DNA of 64,000 bases. Source: JBNIDL01 sp050108195. GTDB taxonomy: Bacteria; Pseudomonadota; Gammaproteobacteria; Enterobacterales; Enterobacteriaceae. Under the pieces are notes generated by a model. It saw only the letters and a list, made by a program, of their open reading frames with translations. It was not told the origin of the DNA and searched no databases. The translations under genes were made by a program, and so were the position numbers. The stretch lies in NCBI GenBank assembly GCA_050108195.1, contig JBNIDL010000001.1, forward strand, positions 248,001-312,000, in the 5' to 3' direction. Positions 28,364 to 37,875 of the stretch are shown here, piece after piece (the stretch's first letter is position 1; the number at the start of each line of letters is the position of its first letter).

Positions 28364-30853
28364 ATGAATAAATATAATTTTAATAAAATAGAAAAATTTT
28401 CTATAAAAAATTGGAAAATAAATAAAACTTTTGAAATTAAAAAAAATAGCAAATTAAAAAAGTATTATTGTTTGCCAATGTTTCCTTATCCTTCTGGAAA
28501 TTTACATATAGGACATATAAGAAATTATACTGCTTGCGATATAATATCTAGATTCCAAAGGATGTTAGGTAAAAATGTTTTACATCCAATAGGATGGGAT
28601 GCTTTTGGATTGCCTGCAGAAAATGCGTCTATATTAAACAACTCAAATCCTAAAATTTGGACTGATAAAAACATAAAATTTATGAAAAAACAACTAAAAA
28701 GATTAGGTTATAGTTATGATTGGACTAAAGAAATAAATACTTGCCATCCGTCATATTATCGTTGGGAGCAACTTTTGTTTATAATTTTATATAAAAAAAA
28801 ATTAATATACAGAAAAAAATCAACAATTAATTGGTGTGAATATGACAACACAGTATTAGCTAATGAACAAGTAATAAATGGTATGTGTTGGAGATGTAAC
28901 AATAAAATAACTTATAAAAAAATACATCAATGGTTTGTAAAATCAAAAATATATGCTGAAGATTTATTAAATGATTTGAAATATCTTAATATGTGGCCAA
29001 AAAAAGTATTAAAAATACAAAAAAATTGGATAGGAAAATTTGAAAAAATAGAAATAAAACTTAAAATAAAAAAAATTAATGAACATATTTTTGTTTACTT
29101 AAACAATTTAAAAGATCTTTTAAATTTAAATTATATACTTATAACATTTGATCATTCTTTAATAAATTTAATAAAAAAAAATAATTTAAAATTATACAAT
29201 TTAATAAAAAAATATGAAGAAAAAAATGTAGATATTAAAAAAACTAATATGAAATTTTTATTTATAAAATTATACGCAATAAATCCAATTAACAAAAATT
29301 TAATTCCAATAATTTATACAAATTTTTTATCTGTGGATAATGATTTAAATATAGATATTAATTTATTTGATTTTAAAAAAAAAAATAATTTTGAAATATT
29401 TAAAAATTTTTCTAATGATTATTTAAGTATTTATAAAAATGTAAAAAATAATGTTTTTATAGAAAATATACAAAATGATTCAATTTTAAAAAACAAAATA
29501 AAAAAACTCAAAATTTCAAAGAAAAAAACATTTTATAAACTAAAAGATTGGTGTATTTCAAGACAAAGATATTGGGGGGTTCCTATTCCAATAGTTTATA
29601 TTAATAAAAAAATTAAAACCTTAAAAAAAGAAGATTTGCCATTAGTTTTACCTAAAAATAAAAATAAATTTAATTTAAAATATTACGATGAATGGGTTAA
29701 TTGTAAATATAATGGAATTAATGCGGTTCGTGAAACCGATACTTTAGATACTTTTTTAGAATCATCTTGGTACTATTATAGATATACCTGCAATAATTAT
29801 AAATTAGATATATTGGATAAAAAATCAGTTAATTATTGGCTTAAAGTGGACAAATATATAGGTGGTATAGAACATGCTACTATGCATCTATTATATTTAA
29901 GATTAATACATAAAATATTTAGAAGTATAGGACTTGTAAATACAAAAGAACCAATAAAAGAATTAGTTTGTCAAGGAATGATTTTGTCTAAATCTTATTA
30001 TTACTATGATAAAAACAATAAAAAAGTTTGGGTAAATCCTAATGATATACATATAAATTTAAATAAAGAAAATAAAATTTTGTCTATAAAAGATAAAGTT
30101 AAAAACAAAATATTTTATAATGGAATTATAAAGATGTCAAAATCTAAAAACAATGGTGTTGACGTAAACAAATTAATTAAAAAATATGGCGCAGATACTT
30201 TAAGATTATTCACAATGTCTTTAGCTCCTTTAGAAAAAAGTGTAGAATGGAATGAATCTGGAATAGTAGGAATGACACGTTTTTTAAACAAAATTTGGGA
30301 AATATTTAATACTTTAAAAATATCTAATTATAGAAAAAAAAACATAAACTTTAAAAAATTAGATAAACTACAATACAAGTTAATTGAATTTCTTAACTTA
30401 ACTATAATAAACGTAACTAAATGCATAAAAAATTATTTATTTAATGTAGCTATTTCATCTATTATAAAGTTTACCAATTATTTAAAAAAATCAAAAAAAA
30501 TATATAAAAAAAATTATAACTTATTTACTTATGTGTTTATAAATTTATTAAAAATATTATATCCATTTGCTCCTCATTTATCATTTTATTTATTAAATAA
30601 AATAAATATTAAGAATGTTGACTTTTCTAAATGGCCCAATTTAGATAAATATGTGAAATTAAATGATAAATTTAATTTAATTTTAGTACAAATAAATGGT
30701 AAAAAATATGGAGTAATTAAATCTAAAGTAGTTAAGAAATCTGATATATATAATAAGGCAATAAAACTAAAAATAATTAAAAATATAATTGATAACAGAA
30801 AAGTTAAAAAAGTGGTTTTTATTAAAAATAAAGTAATAAACTTTGTCGTTTAG
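28364..30853 (+). CDS. leuS: Leucyl-tRNA synthetase with degenerate editing domain
   Basis: Class I synthetase for leucine. It has 829 residues (E. coli 860). HIGH lies at residues 48-51 and KMSKS at 590-594. The zinc-finger region and the catalytic segments RDWGVSRQRYWG-like (here LKDWCISRQRYWG) and DTLDTFLESSWYYYR are conserved. The CP1 segment (about 226-395) is nearly normal in size, but its editing signatures are gone. The threonine-rich TTRPDT motif aligns with a LNNLKD-type stretch, and GTGAVMAVPGHDQRD aligns with Asn/Asp/Lys-rich sequence. The C-terminal domain is recognisable. Confidence 0.96.
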   Translation: MNKYNFNKIEKFSIKNWKINKTFEIKKNSKLKKYYCLPMFPYPSGNLHIGHIRNYTACDIISRFQRMLGKNVLHPIGWDAFGLPAENASILNNSNPKIWTDKNIKFMKKQLKRLGYSYDWTKEINTCHPSYYRWEQLLFIILYKKKLIYRKKSTINWCEYDNTVLANEQVINGMCWRCNNKITYKKIHQWFVKSKIYAEDLLNDLKYLNMWPKKVLKIQKNWIGKFEKIEIKLKIKKINEHIFVYLNNLKDLLNLNYILITFDHSLINLIKKNNLKLYNLIKKYEEKNVDIKKTNMKFLFIKLYAINPINKNLIPIIYTNFLSVDNDLNIDINLFDFKKKNNFEIFKNFSNDYLSIYKNVKNNVFIENIQNDSILKNKIKKLKISKKKTFYKLKDWCISRQRYWGVPIPIVYINKKIKTLKKEDLPLVLPKNKNKFNLKYYDEWVNCKYNGINAVRETDTLDTFLESSWYYYRYTCNNYKLDILDKKSVNYWLKVDKYIGGIEHATMHLLYLRLIHKIFRSIGLVNTKEPIKELVCQGMILSKSYYYYDKNNKKVWVNPNDIHINLNKENKILSIKDKVKNKIFYNGIIKMSKSKNNGVDVNKLIKKYGADTLRLFTMSLAPLEKSVEWNESGIVGMTRFLNKIWEIFNTLKISNYRKKNINFKKLDKLQYKLIEFLNLTIINVTKCIKNYLFNVAISSIIKFTNYLKKSKKIYKKNYNLFTYVFINLLKILYPFAPHLSFYLLNKINIKNVDFSKWPNLDKYVKLNDKFNLILVQINGKKYGVIKSKVVKKSDIYNKAIKLKIIKNIIDNRKVKKVVFIKNKVINFVV

Positions 30854-30868
30854 GTGAAATCATTTTAA

Positions 30869-31903
30869 ATGAAAGGAATTTTTGAAGTAAATTTAGCTAA
30901 TAAATTAAATAAAAAAAAAATATGTAATTATTTGTTGTTTGGAAATTCCTGGTTTCTTATTCAAGAAAATAAAAATATTATATTTAAATATTTAAAAAAA
31001 AACAAATTTAAAAAAAAGTATAGTTACTGTATATATAATAATGGAAATAATTGGTTTGAAATAATAAAAATATTTTATTCATTAGATGTATTTGAAGAAA
31101 ATACAGTTTTATTTTTAGATTTAAAGTTTGATTTTTTAAATGTAAAAATAAAAAATAATTTAATGAATATTTTAAATTTAAATAACAGAAATGTAATTTT
31201 TATAATTTCTTACTTAAACAAAAGTTTGAGCATTATTAAAGAATTTATATTAAAAACAAAAAAAAAATTATTAATAGTGAATTGTTCAATACCAAAAAAA
31301 GAAAATATTTATATATGGATTTATAAAAAATTTATAAGTATGGGCTTAAACATTAAAAAAATTTATTGTAAATTTATACATTTTTATTACGAAAATAACT
31401 TTGAAGAACTTTTGTCTTTTATTAAAGTTTTTAAAACTACTTTTTATAAAAAAATAAATTTTATGGAAATAAAAAAAGTAATTGTTTATTCTGCTAAATT
31501 TAAAATATTAGATTGGATAAAATCAATATTTTATAGAAAAAAAAATCGTAGTTTAAGAATAATAAATAATATAAATTTTAAAGAAAAAGAATTTAAGTTT
31601 AATATGATATCTATAAAAAAATTTATCTTGTTTTTTTTATTATATAAGAAAAAAAATTTTAATTTGTTAAACAATAGTTTTTTTTTAACAGAAAACAATG
31701 AAAAAAAAATATTTTTTTTTTTAAAAAGAATATTAATTAAATTTAATTATGTTTATTTAAGAACAATATTAATTTTGATACATAAGATAATAATTATGAT
31801 TATTAAAAAATATAACAAAAAGAAAATATTATATATAATGAAAATAGTTAATTGTTTATTTTTTAACAAAAATATTTCTCCAAGTATAATTGAAAATTTT
31901 TAA
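30869..31903 (+). CDS. holA: DNA polymerase III subunit delta
   Basis: Clamp-loader delta subunit that opens the beta sliding clamp. It has 344 residues (E. coli 343). Sequence conservation is weak: the NYLLFGNSWFLIQEN segment near residue 25 and the TTFYKKINFMEI segment are recognisable, and the rest is Lys/Asn/Phe-rich. The call rests on length, these segments and the leuS-holA-nadD position, as in E. coli. It works with DnaX (42647-43726). Confidence 0.85.
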   Translation: MKGIFEVNLANKLNKKKICNYLLFGNSWFLIQENKNIIFKYLKKNKFKKKYSYCIYNNGNNWFEIIKIFYSLDVFEENTVLFLDLKFDFLNVKIKNNLMNILNLNNRNVIFIISYLNKSLSIIKEFILKTKKKLLIVNCSIPKKENIYIWIYKKFISMGLNIKKIYCKFIHFYYENNFEELLSFIKVFKTTFYKKINFMEIKKVIVYSAKFKILDWIKSIFYRKKNRSLRIINNINFKEKEFKFNMISIKKFILFFLLYKKKNFNLLNNSFFLTENNEKKIFFFLKRILIKFNYVYLRTILILIHKIIIMIIKKYNKKKILYIMKIVNCLFFNKNISPSIIENF

Positions 31904-31910
31904 TGTATAT

Positions 31911-32552
31911 ATGTTATTTATTTTTTATGGTGGTACATTTGACCCAATACATTACGGTCATTTAAGTTTAATAAAATATTTATTAAATTCAATTTATTAT
32001 TCTAAAATTTTAATAATACCTAATAATATACCTCCACATAGAAGTAAAACTTTTGCTAATTCTGAACAAAGGCTATTTATGCTAAATTTGGCTTTAAATG
32101 AGTTAAAAAATATTGACAAAAAGAGAATTTTTATAGATAAAACGGAGATAAATTCTAAAAATGTCTCATATACTGTAAGAACTTTGTATAAATTAAAAAA
32201 TAAATATAAAATTAATTCTTCTCCATGTGCGTTAGTTGTTGGTCAAGATGTGATTTTAAAAATTAATACTTGGTATAACAGTAGTGAAATATTAAATATA
32301 TGTCATTTATTGGTTTTCAAAAGATATAAAAAGTTTAATTTTTTTAATTTTAAAAATTTGAGAAATTCAATTACTAAAGATATAAATTTAATATACTCTA
32401 AAAATAGAGGAAAAATATATTTTTTTAACAATCCTGTCGTTAAAATATCTTCTAGTAAAATAAGAAAAAGATATAGACTAGGAAAATCTTGTAGTAAACT
32501 TGTTCCAAAAGATGTTGATATTTACATTAACAAATCAAATTTGTATCGTTAA
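31911..32552 (+). CDS. nadD: Nicotinate-nucleotide adenylyltransferase
   Basis: Adenylates nicotinate mononucleotide to deamido-NAD, directly downstream of PncB. GGTFDPIHYGHL (nucleotidyltransferase HxGH site), PNNIPPHR, VVGQDVILKINTWY and VKISSSKIRKR are intact. I start at ATG 31911 (MLFIFYGGTFDP, 213 residues as in E. coli) rather than the in-frame TTG at 31890 inside holA. The start is then eight bases past the holA stop. Confidence 0.95.
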   Translation: MLFIFYGGTFDPIHYGHLSLIKYLLNSIYYSKILIIPNNIPPHRSKTFANSEQRLFMLNLALNELKNIDKKRIFIDKTEINSKNVSYTVRTLYKLKNKYKINSSPCALVVGQDVILKINTWYNSSEILNICHLLVFKRYKKFNFFNFKNLRNSITKDINLIYSKNRGKIYFFNNPVVKISSSKIRKRYRLGKSCSKLVPKDVDIYINKSNLYR

Positions 32553-32567
32553 TTTTCTTTAATTTAA

Positions 32568-34379
32568 ATGAGTAACATTAAAAAAAAAAATTTTGTTTAT
32601 TTAGATAAAACAAGTCAAATTTTATTATTTAGAGCTTTATATTTTTGTATTTTTGTAATTTTTTCTTTAATATTTTTACTTTTATATATCTATTACTTAC
32701 AAATTGTTTGCTTTAAATATTATAAATCAAAGTCTGAATTTAATAGTATTAAATATATACCTATAGAGTCAATAAGAGGAAATATTTACGATAGAAATTG
32801 TTTGCCTTTAGCTTTGAACAAAGCTGTATCTACTTTAGAGATAATACCTAGTAAATCTAAAAATATAAGATATACGATAAAAAAATTGAATAAAATTTTC
32901 AAATTTACTAAAAACGAAATCAATAAATTCAATAAAAACATTTTACTAAATTTATATTCAGTTCCAATAAAAGTTAATTTAACTGATTATCAGAAAGCTT
33001 TGTTTTTTAGTAATAAAATTTTCTTTAAAGAAGTTATTATTAAAACACATTATATTAGATTTTATCCATATAAAGAAATTGCATCTCATGTAATAGGATA
33101 CGTTGCAAATGATAATTTAAAAAATAATCATATTAAAAATTTTGATTTTATTACTGAAAACACTATCGGAATGTTGGGAGTAGAAAAATATTATGAAAAA
33201 ATTTTGCATGGAATAAACGGTTATAACAAAGTTAAAATAAATAGTAGTGGAAAAATCATTAAATGCTTAGAGTACGTTCCTTCAATTCCTGGAGAGGATA
33301 TATTTTTGAATATAGATATTAAATTACATAAATATATAAAAAAAACTGTATTAAATAAAAAATCTTCCGTAATAGTAGCTAATGCTAAAAACGGAGAGAT
33401 TATTGCAATGGAATCTACACCAAGTTATGATCCGAATTTATTGTCTCATAGATTATCTGTTAAAAAATATAATTCAACTTTTGATAATGATAAATGTTCC
33501 TTATTTAATAGAAGTACACAAGGAGTTTATCCTCCTGCGTCAACCATAAAACCATACATATTATTGTCAGCTTTAAACGATAAAATAATTAACTCAGAAA
33601 CTACTTTATTTGATCCAGGTTATTGGAAAATACCTTTTTCAAATATAAAATATAACGACTGGAAAAAAAATGGTCATGGTTTAGTAAATTTACATAAAGC
33701 TATTGAAGAGTCTTCAGATACTTTTTTTTATAATTTGGCTTATAATATGGATATAGACATGATATATCATTACATGATGAAATTTGGTTTTGGACAATAT
33801 ACATGTATAGATCTTGTAGAAGAAAATATTGGAGTTATGCCAAATAAGTCTTGGAAATTTAGTAGATTTAAAAAACCTTGGTACAAAGGTGATACTATTT
33901 CTATAGGCATAGGACAAGGGTATTGGACTTCAACACCTATTCAAATGCTAAAGTCTTTGTTAATTTTAATTAATGATGGAATAATAAAAACCCCTCATAT
34001 AGCCAATATCAAAAACAAAAAATTAACTGATGAAAAAAGGTTATATTTAAATGATAAAAATTATTGGAAAATAATAAAATATGGAATGTTTGGAGCTGCT
34101 AATCATATTAATGGTACCGCTTATAAAAGTTTTTATAATTCTTATTACAAGATTGGAGCTAAATCAGGAACAGCTCAAGTTTATAATTTAAGGAATAAAA
34201 AATTTATAAATATTAAAGATAATATTTTAATGGATCATAAGTTGATGATAGCTTTTGCACCTTTTGACGATCCTAAAATAGCTATAGTGGTAGTTTTAGA
34301 AAATATAGGCACTAAAGTTAGTATAGGTAATATAGTTCGTAAGATTTTAGATTATATTTTTTATTCAAACATTTTTTAA
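32568..34379 (+). CDS. mrdA: Penicillin-binding protein 2 (elongation transpeptidase)
   Basis: Peptidoglycan DD-transpeptidase of the rod-elongation complex. It has 603 residues (E. coli 633), with a single N-terminal membrane anchor (about 25-50) and a periplasmic body. The active-site motifs are intact: S325-x-x-K328 in YPPASTIKP, S382-S-D in EESSDTFFY and K532-S-G-T in GAKSGTAQV. It forms a pair with mrdB 31 bases downstream. Together with ddlA it indicates a retained cell wall. Confidence 0.96.
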   Translation: MSNIKKKNFVYLDKTSQILLFRALYFCIFVIFSLIFLLLYIYYLQIVCFKYYKSKSEFNSIKYIPIESIRGNIYDRNCLPLALNKAVSTLEIIPSKSKNIRYTIKKLNKIFKFTKNEINKFNKNILLNLYSVPIKVNLTDYQKALFFSNKIFFKEVIIKTHYIRFYPYKEIASHVIGYVANDNLKNNHIKNFDFITENTIGMLGVEKYYEKILHGINGYNKVKINSSGKIIKCLEYVPSIPGEDIFLNIDIKLHKYIKKTVLNKKSSVIVANAKNGEIIAMESTPSYDPNLLSHRLSVKKYNSTFDNDKCSLFNRSTQGVYPPASTIKPYILLSALNDKIINSETTLFDPGYWKIPFSNIKYNDWKKNGHGLVNLHKAIEESSDTFFYNLAYNMDIDMIYHYMMKFGFGQYTCIDLVEENIGVMPNKSWKFSRFKKPWYKGDTISIGIGQGYWTSTPIQMLKSLLILINDGIIKTPHIANIKNKKLTDEKRLYLNDKNYWKIIKYGMFGAANHINGTAYKSFYNSYYKIGAKSGTAQVYNLRNKKFINIKDNILMDHKLMIAFAPFDDPKIAIVVVLENIGTKVSIGNIVRKILDYIFYSNIF

Positions 34380-34410
34380 TTTTAACGAAAAATTAGGTTA
34401 AATTTTGAAT

Positions 34411-35511
34411 ATGAAAAATCGTTTAAATATATTTTATAATTTAGACAAAACTTTGGTTGTTTCTATATTAATCATTTTAATTTTTAGTATTCCGATAAAT
34501 TGGAGTGCTATAAATTGTAATATTGATATGATGAAAAATAAAGTTTTTCATATTTTTATAGGAATTTTTCTAATGATATTTTTATCTTATTTACCATCTA
34601 AATGGTATGAAAAATTATCCTATTTTTTTTATTTTTTCTCTTTAGTTCTTTTATTTTTATCGTTCATATTTGGAGATTATATAAATGGATCTAATCGTTG
34701 GTTAAATTTTAAATATTTTAAATTTCAACCATCAGAATTACAAAAAATATCTTTACCAATAATGATATCAAAAATTTTAGAGAAATCTGAAGAAAAAATA
34801 TATTTGTTTAAGTTAATTTTTTCTTTTTTTCTAATTATTTTACCTACTATATTAATATCTTTACAACCGGATTTGGGTACATCTATAATCACTTTTATAT
34901 CTACTTTAACTATTTTTTTTTTTATTGGAATAAAATTAAGATACATTATTTTCTTTTTTTTTATTATTGTTCTATTTTTTCCAGTTATTTGGTTTTTCTT
35001 CATGAAGGAATATCAAAAATTAAGAATAATGTTATTAATTAATCCTAATATAGATCCTTTAGGATCTGGATATCATGTAATACAATCTAAAATAGCTATT
35101 GGATCAGGAGGTTTATTTGGTAAAGGTTGGATGAACGGAAATCAGTCACATTTACAGTTTTTACCTGAACATCATACTGATTTTATATTTTCTTTACTAA
35201 GCGAAGAGTTTGGATTTTTTGGAGTAGTATTTTTATTATCGATTTATATGATAATAATTTTAAGATGCATTTATATTGGAATTAAAATAGATTGTAAATT
35301 TAAGTTTTTATTTATAGAATCTTCTGTTTTTTGTTTTTTTATTTATATTTTTATAAATATAAGTATGGTAAGTGGATTACTTCCTGTTGTTGGTATACCA
35401 TTACCTTTATTAAGTTATGGCGGATCAAATTTAATATCTACAATGGCAACTTTTGGTATAATAATGTCTATGTATTCTAGTAGAAAAAAGAAATATTTAA
35501 AATATGAGTAA
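34411..35511 (+). CDS. mrdB: Rod-shape protein RodA (SEDS glycosyltransferase)
   Basis: Polytopic inner-membrane peptidoglycan polymerase that partners PBP2. It has 366 residues (E. coli 370). QPDLGTS, the GSGYHVIQSKIAIGSGGLFGKGW segment and FLPEHHTDFIFSLLSEEFG carry the conserved SEDS loop, and LPVVGIPLPLLSYGGS ends the family signature. I use ATG 34411; an in-frame TTG two codons upstream is possible. The stop overlaps the lipB start. The rlpA, dacA and ybeD genes that separate mrdB from lipB in E. coli are gone. Confidence 0.96.
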   Translation: MKNRLNIFYNLDKTLVVSILIILIFSIPINWSAINCNIDMMKNKVFHIFIGIFLMIFLSYLPSKWYEKLSYFFYFFSLVLLFLSFIFGDYINGSNRWLNFKYFKFQPSELQKISLPIMISKILEKSEEKIYLFKLIFSFFLIILPTILISLQPDLGTSIITFISTLTIFFFIGIKLRYIIFFFFIIVLFFPVIWFFFMKEYQKLRIMLLINPNIDPLGSGYHVIQSKIAIGSGGLFGKGWMNGNQSHLQFLPEHHTDFIFSLLSEEFGFFGVVFLLSIYMIIILRCIYIGIKIDCKFKFLFIESSVFCFFIYIFINISMVSGLLPVVGIPLPLLSYGGSNLISTMATFGIIMSMYSSRKKKYLKYE

Positions 35512-36109
35512 GATATCTATAAAAAACTTAAAAATTAAGGAATATAAAAAAGTAGAACTATTAATGTTTAATTTTGTTAAGTCAAATTATAAAAAAAACA
35601 TAGAAGAAATTTGGATGCTACAACATTATAATGTATATACAATTGGTTCTTCTGAAAAAATAAAAAATAAATTTATAAATGGTATTCCAATAATTAAAAG
35701 TAGTAGAGGAGGAAAAATTACGTTTCATGGTCCAGGACAACAAATTATATATTTTTTATTGAATATAAAAAGAAGAAAACTTATCATATCTAATTTTATA
35801 AAATTACTAAAAGAAATTGTAATTCGTTCTTTAAATGAATTGAACATATTATGTGACATTAACGACATGCCTGGTATTTATATAAATGGAAGAAAAATTT
35901 GTTCTATTGGATTAAGAATAAAAAATGGATATTCTTTACATGGATTATCTTTAAATGTTAAAATGAACATGAAGTATTTTAAATATATCCATCCATGTGG
36001 ATACAAAAATTTAAAGATGCTGCAAATAAGTGATTTAATACCTAATATAAATATAGTTAATGTAAGAAAGATATTAACAAGAAATATTTTGTATTTTTTT
36101 AAAAAATAA
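35504..36109 (+). CDS. lipB: Octanoyl-[ACP]:protein N-octanoyltransferase
   Basis: Moves octanoate from ACP to lipoyl domains such as that of SucB. It has 201 residues (E. coli 213). SSRGGKITFHGPGQQIIY, ICSIGLRIKNGYSLHGLSLN with the catalytic Lys, and the catalytic Cys C165 in IHPCGYKN are conserved. The N-terminus is short. It starts within the last codons of mrdB and is followed in the same reading frame by lipA. Confidence 0.95.
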   Translation: MSKISIKNLKIKEYKKVELLMFNFVKSNYKKNIEEIWMLQHYNVYTIGSSEKIKNKFINGIPIIKSSRGGKITFHGPGQQIIYFLLNIKRRKLIISNFIKLLKEIVIRSLNELNILCDINDMPGIYINGRKICSIGLRIKNGYSLHGLSLNVKMNMKYFKYIHPCGYKNLKMLQISDLIPNINIVNVRKILTRNILYFFKK

Positions 36110-36112
36110 AAA

Positions 36113-36991
36113 GTGAAAAACAAACCTGTTTGGATAAGAACAAGATATCCATATAATAATAAAAATATAAAAAAAGTAAAAAAAATAATATATAAAAATA
36201 ATTTAAATTCTGTATGTGAATCTGCTTTTTGTCCAAATATTTTTGAATGTTTTAGTAAAAAAATAGTAACTTTCATGATATTAGGCAATATTTGTACACG
36301 TAATTGTTTATTTTGTAAAATAAAAAAAGGAAGAACTTTGGCAGTTGATAAGAAAGAACCAAAAAATTTAGCAAATATAGTTTCAAAAATAAATTTAAAT
36401 CATGTAGTTATAACTTCTGTCACTAGAGATGATTTAAAAGATGGTGGTTCTACTCAATTTTCAAAATGTATAAAAGAAATAAGAAAAATAAAAAAAAAAA
36501 TAATTATTGAAATACTTGTTCCGGATTTCAGAAGTAAATCAAAAATAGCTATACCTATTATAGAAAAATCACCTCCAGATATTTTTGCACATAATATAGA
36601 AACAGTTCCTAGACTATATTCAAAAATAATGCCTGGATCAAATTATATTAGATCTTTGAAATTACTTAAGAAATTTAAAATAAAAAATAGAAAAGTTTTT
36701 ACTAAATCTAGTTTAATCTTAGGGTTAGGAGAGACTAAAGATGAAATAATTGAAGTAATGAACGATTTAAAAAAAAGTAGAGTTGATATTTTAACATTAG
36801 GACAATATTTACGACCTAGTAAAAATCAAATTGAAGTTGATAAATATCTAAGTTTAGAAGACTTTAAATTTTTTAAGGAAAAAGCAATAAAAATAGGATT
36901 TAAAAGTGTGAATTCTGGACCATTCGTCAGATCTTCTTATATGTCTAATATCGAATATAAAAAAATTATTTACAAATTGTACGATAAGTAA
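36113..36991 (+). CDS. lipA: Lipoyl synthase (radical SAM)
   Basis: Inserts two sulfurs into protein-bound octanoate. The auxiliary-cluster cysteines are C35, C40 and C46 (CESAFCPNIFEC), and the radical-SAM cysteines C61, C65 and C68 (CTRNCLFC). GPFVRSSY holds the C-terminal Ser ligand motif. The only possible start in frame is GTG at 36113, one codon after the lipB stop, so the protein has 292 residues and lacks about 38 N-terminal residues of the E. coli enzyme. The tail converges on and overlaps the DUF481 gene by 22 bases. Confidence 0.95.
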   Translation: MKNKPVWIRTRYPYNNKNIKKVKKIIYKNNLNSVCESAFCPNIFECFSKKIVTFMILGNICTRNCLFCKIKKGRTLAVDKKEPKNLANIVSKINLNHVVITSVTRDDLKDGGSTQFSKCIKEIRKIKKKIIIEILVPDFRSKSKIAIPIIEKSPPDIFAHNIETVPRLYSKIMPGSNYIRSLKLLKKFKIKNRKVFTKSSLILGLGETKDEIIEVMNDLKKSRVDILTLGQYLRPSKNQIEVDKYLSLEDFKFFKEKAIKIGFKSVNSGPFVRSSYMSNIEYKKIIYKLYDK

Positions 36992-37701
36992 ATTGATGTT
37001 TCATAATTTTTCCCAAGTGATTTAATATTTTTTAATATATTAAATAAATCAAAAGAGGAATTTATTCTAAGATAAATATCCTTAGTTATTTTTATATTTA
37101 AAGTTATTAAATCTTTAAGATTTCCATAATCTTTGGATGTGAAAATTATTTCTTCTATAAAATTTAATGTTTTTCTAAATGAATAATAAGTTAACACAGA
37201 GAAATATAAATTAAATTTATTTATATTTTTGTTATCAATAATTTCTGTGGAAAACATTTCTCCTATTTCGGTCTTTAATGGAATATTTTTAAACAATACT
37301 TTTTTACCATATCCTGATATAAAAGAGTAACTAAATTTGTTGTTTTTATTTAAGTCAAGTGAAGATTCGTTTTGAGAAAATAAATAGTGTTTACTATTTA
37401 AATTATACTTAAATCTAGATTTAAAATTATAATTTTCATATTTTGTGTTGCTGTCTTTTTTTAAAGAGCTTATAAAAATCATTGAATAATTTTTTCTTTT
37501 TAAATAATTTTCTAAATTTATAGATTTATTTTCTTTTTTTATTGTAAAATTAAAATTGCTTTTTTGACTTTTATTTGTTTTTAAATTTTCTTCTAAAATA
37601 TTTAATGAAACTTCTTCAGCATTTGATCTAAAACAAACTATTAACAGTAAACAAAAAATTATATTTAAATTGAATATTTTTTTTATAATATTAACTTTCA
37701 T
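36970..37701 (-). CDS. DUF481-family outer-membrane-type protein (YdiY-like)
   Basis: I set the start at ATG 37701, giving 243 residues; an upstream frame to 37785 would run into tRNA-Arg. A typical signal peptide (Lys-rich start, hydrophobic stretch 12-24) ends at a likely SNA|EE cleavage after residue 28. The mature part has alternating-residue beta strands: SYSFISGYGKKVLF, TEIGEMFSTE, TLNFIEEIIFTSKDYGN, LITLNIKITKDIYLRINSSF and the terminal YETSIYLSYNL. This pattern fits the DUF481 barrels (E. coli YdiY). It is not PagP, although it occupies that neighbourhood. The function is unknown. Confidence 0.7.
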   Translation of the reverse strand: MKVNIIKKIFNLNIIFCLLLIVCFRSNAEEVSLNILEENLKTNKSQKSNFNFTIKKENKSINLENYLKRKNYSMIFISSLKKDSNTKYENYNFKSRFKYNLNSKHYLFSQNESSLDLNKNNKFSYSFISGYGKKVLFKNIPLKTEIGEMFSTEIIDNKNINKFNLYFSVLTYYSFRKTLNFIEEIIFTSKDYGNLKDLITLNIKITKDIYLRINSSFDLFNILKNIKSLGKNYETSIYLSYNL

Positions 37702-37753
37702 TTGAAAATATATGATATTTATTATATTCCTATTATAAATTAAAAAAAATATA

Positions 37754-37827
37754 TGCGCCTTATAGGATTCGAACCTATGACACACGGCTTAGAAGGCCGT
37801 TGCTCTGTCCGTCTGAGCTAAAGGCGC
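37754..37827 (-). tRNA. argU: tRNA-Arg (anticodon TCT)
   Basis: The reverse complement is a 74-nt cloverleaf starting GCGCCTTTAGCTCAG with anticodon TCT, matching E. coli argU. A73 is inferred. It reads AGA, which is a main arginine codon in this A+T-rich genome although rare in E. coli, so the gene should be well expressed. It lies near folD, as in E. coli. CCA is not encoded. Confidence 0.95.
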
Positions 37828-37875
37828 TTGTTAAAATTTTATTATATAAGAAAATTAAATTAATTAAAAATAATT

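Noticed and set aside
37702..37785. N-terminal extension of the DUF481 gene into tRNA-Arg
   Set aside because: The internal ATG at 37701 begins a canonical signal peptide; the extension would place coding sequence over a tRNA.
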